The notes beneath the pieces are model-generated. The model did not search any database. It worked only from the letters and a program-made list of their open reading frames with translations, and had not been told where the DNA came from. Positions 1 to 7,884 of a stretch of DNA of 45,468 bases are shown here, piece by piece. The first letter of the stretch is position 1. Each line of letters begins with the position of its first letter. Both the position numbers and the translations under genes were made by a program. The DNA is from Hominiventricola filiformis (GTDB lineage Bacteria; Bacillota; Clostridia; Lachnospirales; Lachnospiraceae): contig NZ_JAJEPS010000021.1 of NCBI RefSeq assembly GCF_020686965.1, positions 1 to 45,468 on the forward strand. Reading direction: 5' to 3'.

Positions 1-56
1 CGGTCTGGCTGCGCCGGTATCCACTATGGTGGGAATTATTCTGAATGTGGGATTTT

Positions 57-235
57 TTACATGGATATCCAACCGAAAGCATTGGCCACGGAGCTGATCA
101 GTATGATAGCTGCGAAGATGGGGCAGAGATACTGGATCATAAATTTGGACACGCGCTCGATTCCGTTGCGTACACCTGCATAAATAATACCTAAGGTAAT
201 AAAGGTAAATACAAGTGAACACACACTTTTTTTGG
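57..235 (-). pseudogene. Remnant of a sodium:neurotransmitter symporter (NSS/SNF family)
   Basis: The reverse strand encodes a short hydrophobic stretch containing GVRNGIERVSKFM. This resembles the segment of bacterial NSS (LeuT/MhsT-like) amino-acid symporters in which a GVxKGIE-SK-MP loop joins two membrane helices. Only about 55 of the usual 440 or more residues remain. A stop codon follows shortly after the second helix, and the sequence before the first helix is AT-rich and not NSS-like. I read it as a decayed internal fragment. The family call rests on one motif and its hydrophobic surroundings, so a chance match is possible. Confidence 0.45.
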
Positions 236-347
236 CGTAGTATAGAGGAAAGAAAAAAGCAATTTGAGATGGAAAAATGTTGTTATTTACATAACTGTAT
301 ATTATAATGCAAATATGCAATAAATCTAGCTAATTCACATCTCATTC

Positions 348-436
348 TCGGAGCTCCAATCGAGCAAGATTCCCGATAATGACACAATTGAATGCAGAAC
401 AGATACGGGAAGAAGCTTCGTTCGGAGAAAGAGAAA
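348..436 (+). repeat. Copy A of a ~90-bp dispersed repeat with a mini-ORF (ATG 379, stop 448-450)
   Basis: This stretch is nearly identical to one about 4.4 kb downstream. Both contain TCGGAGCTC, then ATTCCCGATAATGACACAAT, then CAGATACGGGAAGAAG. In both copies one forward frame is open and conserved across the differences; here it reads MTQLNAEQIREEASFGERE and stops after 23 codons from the ATG. No ribosome site precedes that ATG, so the frame may be the tail of a vanished gene. The copy ends about 30 bp before the AAA+ gene's start. Confidence 0.6.
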
Positions 437-479
437 TCGTGGTAGAATAAGAAAAAGTGAAATTGTAGAAGGTGGGCCT

Positions 480-2465
480 ATGAGATATATACAGTATCTG
501 ACAGAAGTGATTCTGGCATGGATCCAGATGAAAGAGGGAAAAAATCTTCCTGAAAAATACCATCACCTGTTTGAAACAGAATTGTCGGAGGAAGGTGAGA
601 TCAGGGAAGTGTACCAGAACTTGCTAGCCGAAGAGAGTGAAGAAGCTGAAAAATACAGGAGACTGATCGAACTTTGTGGAAATACAGAGATCAGCAGAAA
701 ATTGTTGGACTGTTGTATTGCAGGACTTCTGTATCCGGAATTTTACCAGTTTGCAAAAGAGCAGTGGAATGGAATCACACTGGATGTGATGGAATCGTTG
801 TGTGATGAGGAAGTTACTTATAAAGAAATGAAACAGGTCTGGGAATGTGCCGGGCGTATTTTGCAGTGTGAGAAAAATCATGGATTATTTTTGAGGCATG
901 TTTTCTGGGCAGATACAAGAATCCTGGACTATTTTCTGGATCCGGATGTTATTGATGAAAAATTAACCCGTGTGGGAACTGAACTTTACACAGGAGAGGA
1001 AGATCCTGGAGAAATCTACGTAAATGAGGCGGTTGAGCAAGAACTTTCAGATATCTTGAGAAAGGAGAACGGGGACTGTGTCCAGATCGCAGGAAATACA
1101 GGATGCGGAAAGAAGTTTCTCCTGAAAAAAGCATGCCATGCAACAGGACAGAAAATGATTCTGGCGGATATCCGGCAGATTCAGCAGTGTAAAGATGGCC
1201 TGTTATATCCACAGTTACTGATTCGGGAAGGCATGCTCCTTGATTGTGGAATCTGTCTTTATCATATCAGTCAGGAAGCACTGGAACAGGTACTGACGCA
1301 TTTCCTGAGACCGATGCTTGCTCAGAATATTCGTGTATTTTTGTGTACAGATATGGAAGCAGAAGTGATTCCGCGGATTCACAGCCATGTAGAGTATGTG
1401 CTGGTGCCTGCGTATGGAAGACCAGAAAGAATTGCACTCTGGAAGGGATTTACGGAAGAACATGGAATTCGAAAGCAGGTAGACTGCATTACAGCAGGCT
1501 CGAAGTTTAAACTTTCCGCCGAAGAAATCCGCAAAGCGGTAGAGCGTATCGTGGTAACCTCTGCTGCATTGACCATCGGTGAGAGCGAGATCGGCCGAAT
1601 CTGTGAAGAAGTTCTTCTGAAGCCATCCTGCGGCAGCATCAAAAGAATCCCGGTTCAGTATACCTTTGATGACTTGAAACTTTGGCCGGAGCAAAAAAGG
1701 ATTCTCAACAATATCTGTGCGCACGTATGGCACCGGCATAAAGTGTATGATGAATGGAATCTGGAAAGCAGATATTCCTATGGAAAAAATGTATCCGCAC
1801 TGTTTTATGGCCCGCCCGGAACCGGTAAAACCATGGCAGTTCACGTAATTGCCAATATGCTGAATCTGCCGCTTTACCGGATTGATCTGTCCCAGGTAGT
1901 CGACAAATACATTGGTGAAACGGAGAAACGGCTGGAAGAAATTTTTAATGCGGCAGAGAAGAACAATACGGTGCTGTTCTTTGATGAAGCTGATGCGATC
2001 TTCGGAAAAAGAAGTGATGTGCACGAGGCAAAGGATAAATATGCCAATACGGAAGTGTCCTATATTCTGCAGCGAATCGAGCAGTATGATGGCATCGTGA
2101 TTCTGGCGACCAACTATCGGAAAAATATTGATGAGGCATTCATGAGGCGTATTCGATATGTGGTGGAATTTTCACTCCCGGATGCACGCTTGAGAAAAGA
2201 ACTCTGGAAATCCAGTTTTTCCGATGAGATTCCGACAGAATATCTGGATTATGATTATCTGGCGGAACAGTTTGAAATCTCCGGTGGGTCGATTAAAAAT
2301 ATCGTTCTGAATGCCGCCTTCCTGGCAGCAGCGAGAAATGAGCCGGTATCCATGCTGGATGTGCTGTACAGTATCAAAAATGAAAATGCGAAAACAGGAA
2401 AAGTCATGCTCAGCAAAGATTTCGGATTATATGGAGATATGATGGAAGAAGAAGCTGGAAAATGA
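480..2465 (+). CDS. Two-domain AAA+ ATPase, C-terminal domain active-looking
   Basis: This is a 661-residue ATPase. The C-terminal module has every expected part: Walker A GPPGTGKT near residue 443, Walker B VLFFDEAD near 497, a sensor-1 ATN near 540 and arginine-finger-like MRRIRY. It belongs to the FtsH/VPS4/proteasomal class. A second, degenerate module near residue 200 has GNTGCGKK, a P-loop with Lys in place of Ser/Thr, so it probably binds nucleotide poorly. The N-terminal 180 residues are helical with no recognised motif. There is no signal peptide or membrane span, so it is cytoplasmic. Such double-AAA proteins occur beside contractile injection or toxin-like loci, but no sheath or tube genes are present here. 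It starts at the ATG after AAGGTGG and is convergent with the kinase-like gene downstream. The partner and substrate are unknown. Confidence 0.8.
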   Translation: MRYIQYLTEVILAWIQMKEGKNLPEKYHHLFETELSEEGEIREVYQNLLAEESEEAEKYRRLIELCGNTEISRKLLDCCIAGLLYPEFYQFAKEQWNGITLDVMESLCDEEVTYKEMKQVWECAGRILQCEKNHGLFLRHVFWADTRILDYFLDPDVIDEKLTRVGTELYTGEEDPGEIYVNEAVEQELSDILRKENGDCVQIAGNTGCGKKFLLKKACHATGQKMILADIRQIQQCKDGLLYPQLLIREGMLLDCGICLYHISQEALEQVLTHFLRPMLAQNIRVFLCTDMEAEVIPRIHSHVEYVLVPAYGRPERIALWKGFTEEHGIRKQVDCITAGSKFKLSAEEIRKAVERIVVTSAALTIGESEIGRICEEVLLKPSCGSIKRIPVQYTFDDLKLWPEQKRILNNICAHVWHRHKVYDEWNLESRYSYGKNVSALFYGPPGTGKTMAVHVIANMLNLPLYRIDLSQVVDKYIGETEKRLEEIFNAAEKNNTVLFFDEADAIFGKRSDVHEAKDKYANTEVSYILQRIEQYDGIVILATNYRKNIDEAFMRRIRYVVEFSLPDARLRKELWKSSFSDEIPTEYLDYDYLAEQFEISGGSIKNIVLNAAFLAAARNEPVSMLDVLYSIKNENAKTGKVMLSKDFGLYGDMMEEEAGK

Positions 2466-2519
2466 GTCGTTGCGGAAGAACAGTCACCTGCCCAAAGAGT
2501 AATGAAAACTAACAGAAGA

Positions 2520-2569
2520 AAAAGGAGTTGCTGCAAAATAGGTGAGGGATCAACAGCTCCTTTTTTGAA
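2520..2569 (+). terminator. Probable intrinsic terminator after the AAA+ gene
   Basis: AAAAGGAG near 2520 pairs with CTCCTTTT near 2560, with extra TTG/CAA pairing inside and a run of six T after the right arm. The stem is interrupted, so the call is moderate. Confidence 0.5.
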
Positions 2570-2625
2570 GTTTAAATTGCCGGATATTTTTTGGAAATAT
2601 TTTCCGATTCGTCCACTTGCGAATC

Positions 2626-4332
2626 TTATAGTAAAAGTCTTGAAACGTAAGTTCCGCCTATTTTCTTATTAAACATTCCGGTAACGGTCGTATTTTTAAA
2701 TTCTTCCAGTGTCTCTGCATTCCATTCCTGATTTTGAAGAAAGAAATGACTTCCGCTTTCCTCTTTTTCTTTTTTGATAGCTGTCTGTACCTGTGCAAGA
2801 CGTTTCCAGGCATTCTCAATGGCGGATGGATCCAACAGATCGCCAAGCAGAAAGAAGAGCTGTTCCTTGTTCACGGCCAGAATCCGATCTGCCATAGCTG
2901 CATCCATATGTGGAATATGAAAAGTTCCATCATCATTAAAGATACTGATTCCGTTTTGCCCGATGATGTTATTTAACTGGAAAGCATCACCAAAGGAAAA
3001 ATCATTATCTATTCCGGTCGCACCAGTCAACATTCCGGTAGACTCGTCTTCCTGAATAAAATAATTGTTCGTATGCCTGTCAATCTGACCTGTAATATAA
3101 TCCAGTACCTGAAGATTTGTCAGCTGACGTTGTAAATTACCGGTTATTTTCTGAGAAATATCACCGGAATCAGAGGATGCGGTTTTATTTTTATAACGTT
3201 CAGCAATGGCAGCGGCAGCTTTTCCTTCTGCTTTCTGCATCAGATTTCCAACTCTTCCGGTGGCTTTTCCAGGTTCCACCATTTCGACGGTTTCTGATCG
3301 GGCAATTACATCTCCGGCACCAAGAAGATCGGCCATACGGCTGGTAGCTACATTTCTATTAGTAAGATTAATGCTCTCTCCATCTTGCAAATTTACGTTT
3401 AAAAGACCTTTTGTTCGAATATTGTAGGAAGTGATATCATAAGAATCTGCAAGTGCACATAAGGATTTTACATAAGAAGAAAATTCTGGAACAGTCAACA
3501 TTTCATCCATATTTTTTAAGATGTCTGCCAGTGATTGAATGGATGTATTTGTCAGATCCCAGGAAGAAGTACAACTTAACATTTTTTCCTTTGCCTTTTC
3601 ATAAAGGCTATCAGAAATAGGAGACAGCTTGAGGGCTCGTTCCATAAGTTTGAAAATAAGAACTTCTTTATCCTCATAATATGTAAATATTTCAGCATCT
3701 TTAAAAAAGCCGGAAGTATCCGTGTTCTCCAGATCACCTTCTTTCAGTACCGTCAGACGACTGGCTAAACCACCGACATGACTGTGTTCGGAATCCGCTT
3801 TTTTCATATAAAACTTTTTGCGACGTGCGATTTCCACAGCCTGCCATACATTGGAAGCCTGTTCCGAAGCAGGAAGAGTCTGATACTGTCCCCAGTAAGT
3901 AGTCAGTGTTAATTGGTCTTCCATGGCCTGCGCTTTTATTTTCTCGACAATATCCTGCCGAGCTTTACCGCGGTCAGAGAAAGCATAGCGATTTAGATAA
4001 CGGTCGCACTTGGAGACCAGATTTTGATAACTGTTTGTTACCTGACGTGCCACTTCCTTTGTGGATTCATAATCATTTTTCTTCAAAGGAGAAGCCAGTA
4101 AACTTAACACGCGAACCATACTGTCAGAAACTTCATTATACTTATCTGAATTCTTTTTAAAAAGTCCGCTGCCTCCTTTTTTAGAAGCCGACAATTCATC
4201 GTATAAATCGCGCATAGGGACATTGACAGTAGAGATTCTTTGTGGCTCTTCCTGTTCAAACAGTGGATTCTCCTGCCATACAGGGTCAGCGGCAGTCTTG
4301 TCTTCTTTTTTCTTCCGTGAAAAAATTCCCAT
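2626..4332 (-). CDS. Uncharacterised protein with a PI3/4-kinase-like (atypical kinase) C-terminal domain
   Basis: This is a 568-residue soluble protein. Residues 1-300 are charged, helical and unrecognised. The C-terminal part resembles an atypical kinase. TSRMADLLG followed by VIARSETVEMV near residues 330-350 looks like the N-lobe stretch of PI4K/HipA/FAM20-type folds. GQIDRHTNNYF near 415-425 matches the DRHxxN catalytic loop. GIDNDFSFGD near 440-448 matches the metal-binding segment (IDNGLAF in type II PI4-kinases, DFG in protein kinases). The start follows AAAGGAGG on the reverse strand. The gene is convergent with the AAA+ ATPase. The family is not identified and the substrate could be protein, lipid or small molecule. 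The kinase call rests only on motif order and spacing. Confidence 0.6.
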   Translation of the reverse strand: MGIFSRKKKEDKTAADPVWQENPLFEQEEPQRISTVNVPMRDLYDELSASKKGGSGLFKKNSDKYNEVSDSMVRVLSLLASPLKKNDYESTKEVARQVTNSYQNLVSKCDRYLNRYAFSDRGKARQDIVEKIKAQAMEDQLTLTTYWGQYQTLPASEQASNVWQAVEIARRKKFYMKKADSEHSHVGGLASRLTVLKEGDLENTDTSGFFKDAEIFTYYEDKEVLIFKLMERALKLSPISDSLYEKAKEKMLSCTSSWDLTNTSIQSLADILKNMDEMLTVPEFSSYVKSLCALADSYDITSYNIRTKGLLNVNLQDGESINLTNRNVATSRMADLLGAGDVIARSETVEMVEPGKATGRVGNLMQKAEGKAAAAIAERYKNKTASSDSGDISQKITGNLQRQLTNLQVLDYITGQIDRHTNNYFIQEDESTGMLTGATGIDNDFSFGDAFQLNNIIGQNGISIFNDDGTFHIPHMDAAMADRILAVNKEQLFFLLGDLLDPSAIENAWKRLAQVQTAIKKEKEESGSHFFLQNQEWNAETLEEFKNTTVTGMFNKKIGGTYVSRLLL

Positions 4333-4443
4333 GGAAAAACCTCCTTTCGGCTCTCAGAATTTACTGATTCTATTATATAGAAGAAAAAGGAAGAAGGCAC
4401 TACCCGTTCGTATAGTGTGGAAATGTAAAATCTGTTGTGGTCT

Positions 4444-4490
4444 GAGCCGCTTATTTTCAAGTAGATTTGGAAATAAGCGGCTCTTTGTTT
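4444..4490 (+). terminator. Strong hairpin, terminator-like, with no gene before it
   Basis: GAGCCGCTTATTT (4444-4456) and AAATAAGCGGCTC (4471-4483) form a perfect 13-bp stem with a 14-nt loop, followed by TTTGTTT. In forward orientation no gene lies upstream of it; the nearest gene is on the other strand. It may be a leftover terminator of a lost gene. Confidence 0.55.
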
Positions 4491-4523
4491 ATCGGATAAA
4501 TGTGCGAGAATAAAAGATTTTAA

Positions 4524-4673
4524 GGAGCTTTTACCACAAAAAAAGATATCCAGAAACGGATGGATTCCACCGATTATCTGGTCAATTCCGCATTCACTCA
4601 GGAATGCACCGGGTTGATTTCCCGTGGATTGCAAAGTGATGAGAACATTTCCCTGGTATTTTATTTAAAATAA
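4524..4673 (+). pseudogene. Small coding remnant or short ORF (MDSTDYLVNSAFTQECTGL)
   Basis: An open frame of about 49 codons ends at TAA 4671-4673. Its only ATG, at 4560, gives 37 residues beginning MDSTDYLVNSAFTQECTGL. The composition looks like real protein, yet that ATG lacks a ribosome site. A good AAGGAG at 4522-4527 sits instead before an in-frame ACC, as though an original start codon has been lost. I do not recognise a function. The rest of the 4333-4902 gap holds the orphan hairpin upstream and the second ~90-bp repeat downstream. Confidence 0.35.
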
Positions 4674-4741
4674 GTTGCTTTTTAAATAACTATATGTTAC
4701 TATCTAAATATACAATTTATCTAAATAATGCAAAAGCATTT

Positions 4742-4833
4742 TCGGAGCTCTGATCGAGCAAAATTCCCGATAATGACACAATTTAATATAGAGCAGATAC
4801 GGGAAGAAGTAGCTTTCAGAGAAAAAGAATTTG
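4742..4833 (+). repeat. Copy B of the ~90-bp dispersed repeat (mini-ORF ATG 4773, stop 4845-4847)
   Basis: This is the second copy of the repeat found near 348. The conserved frame here reads MTQFNIEQIREEVAFREKE and stops after 24 codons. Differences from copy A keep the frame open and are mostly conservative (Q-L-N-A to Q-F-N-I, GERE to REKE). That suggests the sequence is or was translated. It ends about 55 bp before the Rpn-family nuclease gene. Confidence 0.6.
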
Positions 4834-4902
4834 TGATAAAATTATAAAAAGGAAAGTTTCTCTTTTGATATCTGTTTTGTAGGATTTGAAAGGAGAAGCT
4901 AT

Positions 4903-5754
4903 ATGAAAACAAAAGCGAAAGATAATTTTTTAATGTCCCCGAAAGTGGATTATTGCTTTAAAGAATTATTGGCGTACTCGGAGATCAGAAAAGGATTTAT
5001 TGCAGCAATTTTAAATAAAGATCCGGAAGAAATTGCAGAGACTACATTGATGCCAACGATTCTCAGCAAAGATACAGAAGATGGTAAGTATGGTATTCTG
5101 GATGTTCGGGTACGGATGAAAAATGGTTCACAGATGGATTTGGAAATGCAGGTGGCACCATTTGAATTCTGGAATAATCGGGTTATTTTTTATTTAAGTA
5201 AAATGTATGCGGAACAGGTTAAAGAGGGGGATAAATATAAAAATTTAAAACCATGTATTCAGGTCAGTATTTTGAATTTTAACCTGTTTCATGAAGACCG
5301 GACGTGCTTTCGTGAAATTGCATTCTGTGATCTGACAACGAAGCAAAAGTATACGGATTTACTGGAGATCTATGTATTAGAATTAAAGAAACTTCCACCG
5401 GAGCAAAAAGAGGAACCGCTGATTATCAAATGGATGCGGTTTCTGGCTGCAGAGAGTAGAGAGGATTTTGAAAAAATGGCAGGAGAAGATAATTATATTA
5501 ACGAAGCCTATGAGGTTTTGCAAAAGCTTAGTGCAGATGAACGGAAACGTCTGGAATATGAAGCGAGACAGAAGGCAATTCGTGATTACGATTCACAGAT
5601 GAGCAGTTCAAGAGAAGAAGGCATTCGGATTGGAGAAGATAGGCTTAATCATTTATATGAAAAATTGATGAGAGATCATCGGTCAGACGATTTAGTGAAA
5701 GCAATTTCTGATAAAGTGTACCGAGAGAAATTGTATCAGGAATATGGACTGTAA
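4903..5754 (+). CDS. Rpn family recombination-promoting nuclease / PD-(D/E)XK nuclease family transposase
   Basis: This is a 283-residue protein of the PDDEXK_2/Rpn family, related to the transposase_31-like RpnA-E proteins that promote RecA-independent recombination. The opening LMSPKVDYCFKELL is the family's usual N-terminus. The nuclease core is visible as GILDVRVRMKNG followed by MDLEMQV, giving the Asp and Glu-x-Gln of a PD-(D/E)XQ-type site near residues 66-85. The C-terminal third is a charged helical region with YEARQKAIRDY. Length is typical. Start: ATG after AAAGGAG. It stands alone and is preceded by a dispersed repeat, which fits a mobile or selfish gene. Its real activity in this host is unknown. 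Confidence 0.85.
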   Translation: MKTKAKDNFLMSPKVDYCFKELLAYSEIRKGFIAAILNKDPEEIAETTLMPTILSKDTEDGKYGILDVRVRMKNGSQMDLEMQVAPFEFWNNRVIFYLSKMYAEQVKEGDKYKNLKPCIQVSILNFNLFHEDRTCFREIAFCDLTTKQKYTDLLEIYVLELKKLPPEQKEEPLIIKWMRFLAAESREDFEKMAGEDNYINEAYEVLQKLSADERKRLEYEARQKAIRDYDSQMSSSREEGIRIGEDRLNHLYEKLMRDHRSDDLVKAISDKVYREKLYQEYGL

Positions 5755-5832
5755 AAAATGAAATTTTTTGTAGTAAATATCTGTCATTTCCCGTTTTATA
5801 AGTAAAAGAAAAGGGAAAGGCAGGTAATTCAT

Positions 5833-6513
5833 ATGAAGAAGAAATTATCAGCAGCAATGATGTTTATGGCGGCCATTGCACTTTTAAACGGCTGCGGTCA
5901 GAAGAGTGACGAGCAGAAATCAGATGTCCAAGTACAGACGCAGGAAGAACAGGTAGTATCGGATAATGAAGCCGTGACACTGCCGGAACTTTCGGAGAAC
6001 CGGCCGATGGCATATCCGCCTTGTGTGATGATTGATGGAATCGTGTACCAGGATACGGGGTATGTAAGTTCCATGCTGGGATGTGGTGTCATGGATGGCG
6101 AGATTACATCAGAGGTGGATGGAACTCAGCTTCCTGCAGAAAATGATCAGTCGAATTTTGGAACAGGTTATGCATATCAGAGAGGCACAGAAAATTATGT
6201 GATTGTGATGATGGATGGAGAACCGGAGATTTTTCAAAATATAGAAATGGAGAGAGATGGCTCCATACCGCCGGAGGTACTTCATTTCAATGGGGAAGTA
6301 AAAGAGATCGGGGATGGAAATCTGTTGGTAACTTATCTTTCTACGGCAGACGGTTTTATGGAGCTGTCAGATGGAGACTATGTGATGTCCACGGACAATC
6401 TTCTGGATGAGGTACAGAAAGGCGATGTGGTGACCATCTGGTTTGGTGGGATCATTTTGGAAACTGCACCCGCGCAGCTGACAAATGTATACCGGATTGA
6501 AAAAGCAGAATAA
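5833..6513 (+). CDS. Putative lipoprotein of unknown function
   Basis: The 226-residue product starts MKKKLSAAMMF, has a hydrophobic stretch and a lipobox ending LNGC at Cys21, so it should be lipid-anchored outside the membrane. A short polar linker (QKSDEQKSDVQVQTQEEQ) separates the anchor from a folded domain. That domain contains PPCVMIDGIVYQDTG and ends in a beta-rich part with DGNLLVTYLS and GDVVTIWFGG. The second part looks like a small OB-like or copper-amine-oxidase-N-like module, but I cannot assign it. A terminator follows directly, so it is probably a single-gene transcript. Confidence 0.75.
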   Translation: MKKKLSAAMMFMAAIALLNGCGQKSDEQKSDVQVQTQEEQVVSDNEAVTLPELSENRPMAYPPCVMIDGIVYQDTGYVSSMLGCGVMDGEITSEVDGTQLPAENDQSNFGTGYAYQRGTENYVIVMMDGEPEIFQNIEMERDGSIPPEVLHFNGEVKEIGDGNLLVTYLSTADGFMELSDGDYVMSTDNLLDEVQKGDVVTIWFGGIILETAPAQLTNVYRIEKAE

Positions 6514-6519
6514 AGAGTG

Positions 6520-6560
6520 AAAAGCACAGTGTCATCAAAAGATGCGCTGTGCTTTTCTTA
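6520..6560 (+). terminator. Intrinsic terminator after the lipoprotein gene
   Basis: AAAAGCACAG (6520-6529) pairs perfectly with CTGTGCTTTT (6547-6556). The loop is 17 nt and the right arm ends in a T run. Confidence 0.75.
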
Positions 6561-6630
6561 ATGGAAAAACTGTGGTACAATTCAGAAAAGTTACAGTGGA
6601 TAAATTAACCGCAAAAAGGAGACTTGCATA

Positions 6631-7164
6631 ATGGAATTACAGAAGGGAAGACCTGCGGATACCGCAGGCAGACTGGAAAAAGAAATTCGTACGTATGATT
6701 TACTGGATCGTCTGGGTGTGGAGTATGAGAGAATAGATCATGAGCCGGCTATGACCATGGAAGACTGTAAGGAAGTTGACCAGTTACTGGAGGCAGTGAT
6801 CTGCAAAAATCTGTTTCTGTGCAACCGCCAGAAGACGGCCTTTTATCTCTTGATGATTCCGGATACGAAAGTATTTCATACCAAAGATCTGTCCGCACAG
6901 ATTGGGTCCGCGAGACTTTCTTTTGCAAAACCAGAGTATATGGAAGAATTCCTGGATATCACACCCGGCTCGGTCAGTGTTATGGGGTTAATGAATGATA
7001 AGGAGCACCGGGTACAGCTCCTGATTGATGAGGATGTACTAGATGGCGAGTATATCGGCTGTCATCCCTGCATTAACACTTCCAGTATCCGGTTTAAGGT
7101 GAAAGATTTGATAGAAAAAGTAATCCCGGCAATGGGACATGATTTCGTGAAGGTGAAATTGTAA
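6631..7164 (+). CDS. YbaK/ProX-type aminoacyl-tRNA deacylase (prolyl-tRNA editing domain protein)
   Basis: This is a 177-residue single-domain protein of the YbaK/INS editing superfamily. It closely follows the PrdX/ProXp layout: YDLLDRLGVEYERIDHEPAMTMEDC at the start, then CKNLFLCNRQKTAFYLLMIP, and the C-terminal GCHPCINTSSIRF. Family members hydrolyse mischarged Ala- or Cys-tRNA in the cytoplasm. The GxHPxxNTxS-like segment corresponds to the substrate pocket. Start: ATG after AAAAGGAG. It has no operon partner; in clostridia such genes can sit beside prolyl-tRNA synthetase or proline reductase genes, and neither is here. The tRNA substrate cannot be read from sequence alone. Confidence 0.85.
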   Translation: MELQKGRPADTAGRLEKEIRTYDLLDRLGVEYERIDHEPAMTMEDCKEVDQLLEAVICKNLFLCNRQKTAFYLLMIPDTKVFHTKDLSAQIGSARLSFAKPEYMEEFLDITPGSVSVMGLMNDKEHRVQLLIDEDVLDGEYIGCHPCINTSSIRFKVKDLIEKVIPAMGHDFVKVKL

Positions 7165-7436
7165 AAAATAGGGGTGGAAAAAGTGACTTGGGTCTCGGCT
7201 AAACAAACAGGAAAAAAGTTCCTGTCATACTAGCTTAAATTTGATAATTTCGATGAAATTGTAACTGAAAGAGAGCTGGGGGAAAATTAGTTCCTGCGAA
7301 AATGAAAAACGTGGATGCGGTAGAGATGGAGATGTAATATAGACCCAGCCAACAGAGATAAAAATATAATGCTCCAGTCAGGGAAATTGTTCTCCGGTTG
7401 TCCCGGCGGGAAGCTGACACTTTCTGAAAATCCTCC
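7165..7436. other. Intergenic stretch without an assigned gene
   Basis: No convincing gene. A weak 7-bp inverted repeat (ACAGGAA 7207-7213, TTCCTGT 7219-7225) may end the upstream transcript, but no T run follows it. The composition is mixed and could include decayed coding sequence. Confidence 0.4.
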
Positions 7437-7496
7437 TTGACATCGTTGGTCGGTTATTGTAGACTTGAATTAAGAAACAGGTCTACAATAACCGAC
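7437..7496 (+). promoter_or_regulatory. blaI promoter overlapped by a 16-bp inverted repeat (probable BlaI operator)
   Basis: TTGACA (7437-7442), 17 bp and TAGACT (7460-7465) make a plausible sigma-A promoter. A perfect inverted repeat, GTCGGTTATTGTAGAC (7449-7464) and its complement (7481-7496), covers the spacer, the -10 box and the start-site region. Each arm contains TGTAG/CTACA, the kind of core that BlaI/MecI repressors bind. A T run after the right arm means it could also end read-through transcripts. Autoregulation by the next gene is the simplest reading. Confidence 0.6.
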
Positions 7497-7519
7497 TTTT
7501 TCTTTCGGAGGATATATTT

Positions 7520-7882
7520 ATGGAAGAGTTCAGATTATGCAACAGTGATTACCGCTTCATGATGCTGGTATGGGAGCATGCACCGATTGGATCTGGAGAA
7601 CTGGTGAAGCTGTGTGCGGAAAAGCTTGGTTGGAAAAAATCCACTACGTATACGGAGATCAAGCGGCTCTGTGAAAAGGGAGTGCTGCAAAATGAGCATG
7701 CGGTAGTGACGCCGCTGGTGACACAGGAGGAAGTGCAGGCGAAGGAGTCAGATGAGTTTGTGGAGCGGACTTTTTCAGGATCGCTGCCCGGATTTTTAAC
7801 TGCATTTCTGGGAAATAAGAAATTATCAGGGAAAGAAGCAGAGGAACTGAAAAAGCTGATTGATGAATATCGGGAGGATTGA
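7520..7882 (+). CDS. BlaI/MecI/CopY family transcriptional repressor
   Basis: This is a 120-residue winged-helix repressor. Residues 8-65 carry the family's DNA-binding fold, with WKKSTTYTEIKRLCEKGVL as the recognition helix and wing. The C-terminal half (LPGFLTAFLGNKKLS, then EAEELKKLIDEY) is the helical dimerisation tail of BlaI/MecI proteins. Its stop overlaps the upstream edge of the BlaR1-like gene, so the two are translated together as a sensor-repressor pair. In known systems the membrane protease relieves repression when its ligand binds. The inverted repeat around the promoter is the probable operator. No beta-lactamase or PBP gene is nearby, so the signal may not be a beta-lactam. 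Confidence 0.9.
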   Translation: MEEFRLCNSDYRFMMLVWEHAPIGSGELVKLCAEKLGWKKSTTYTEIKRLCEKGVLQNEHAVVTPLVTQEEVQAKESDEFVERTFSGSLPGFLTAFLGNKKLSGKEAEELKKLIDEYRED

Positions 7883-7884
7883 GT

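Noticed and set aside
1215..2024. Long reverse-strand open frame inside the AAA+ ATPase gene
   Set aside because: The forward frame encodes complete Walker A and B motifs; the reverse frame has no recognisable domain or ribosome site and is a shadow.
4104..4634. Reverse-strand frame of 176 codons over the start of the kinase-like gene
   Set aside because: It overlaps that gene in another frame, crosses the strong hairpin at 4444 and has low-complexity composition with no ribosome site.
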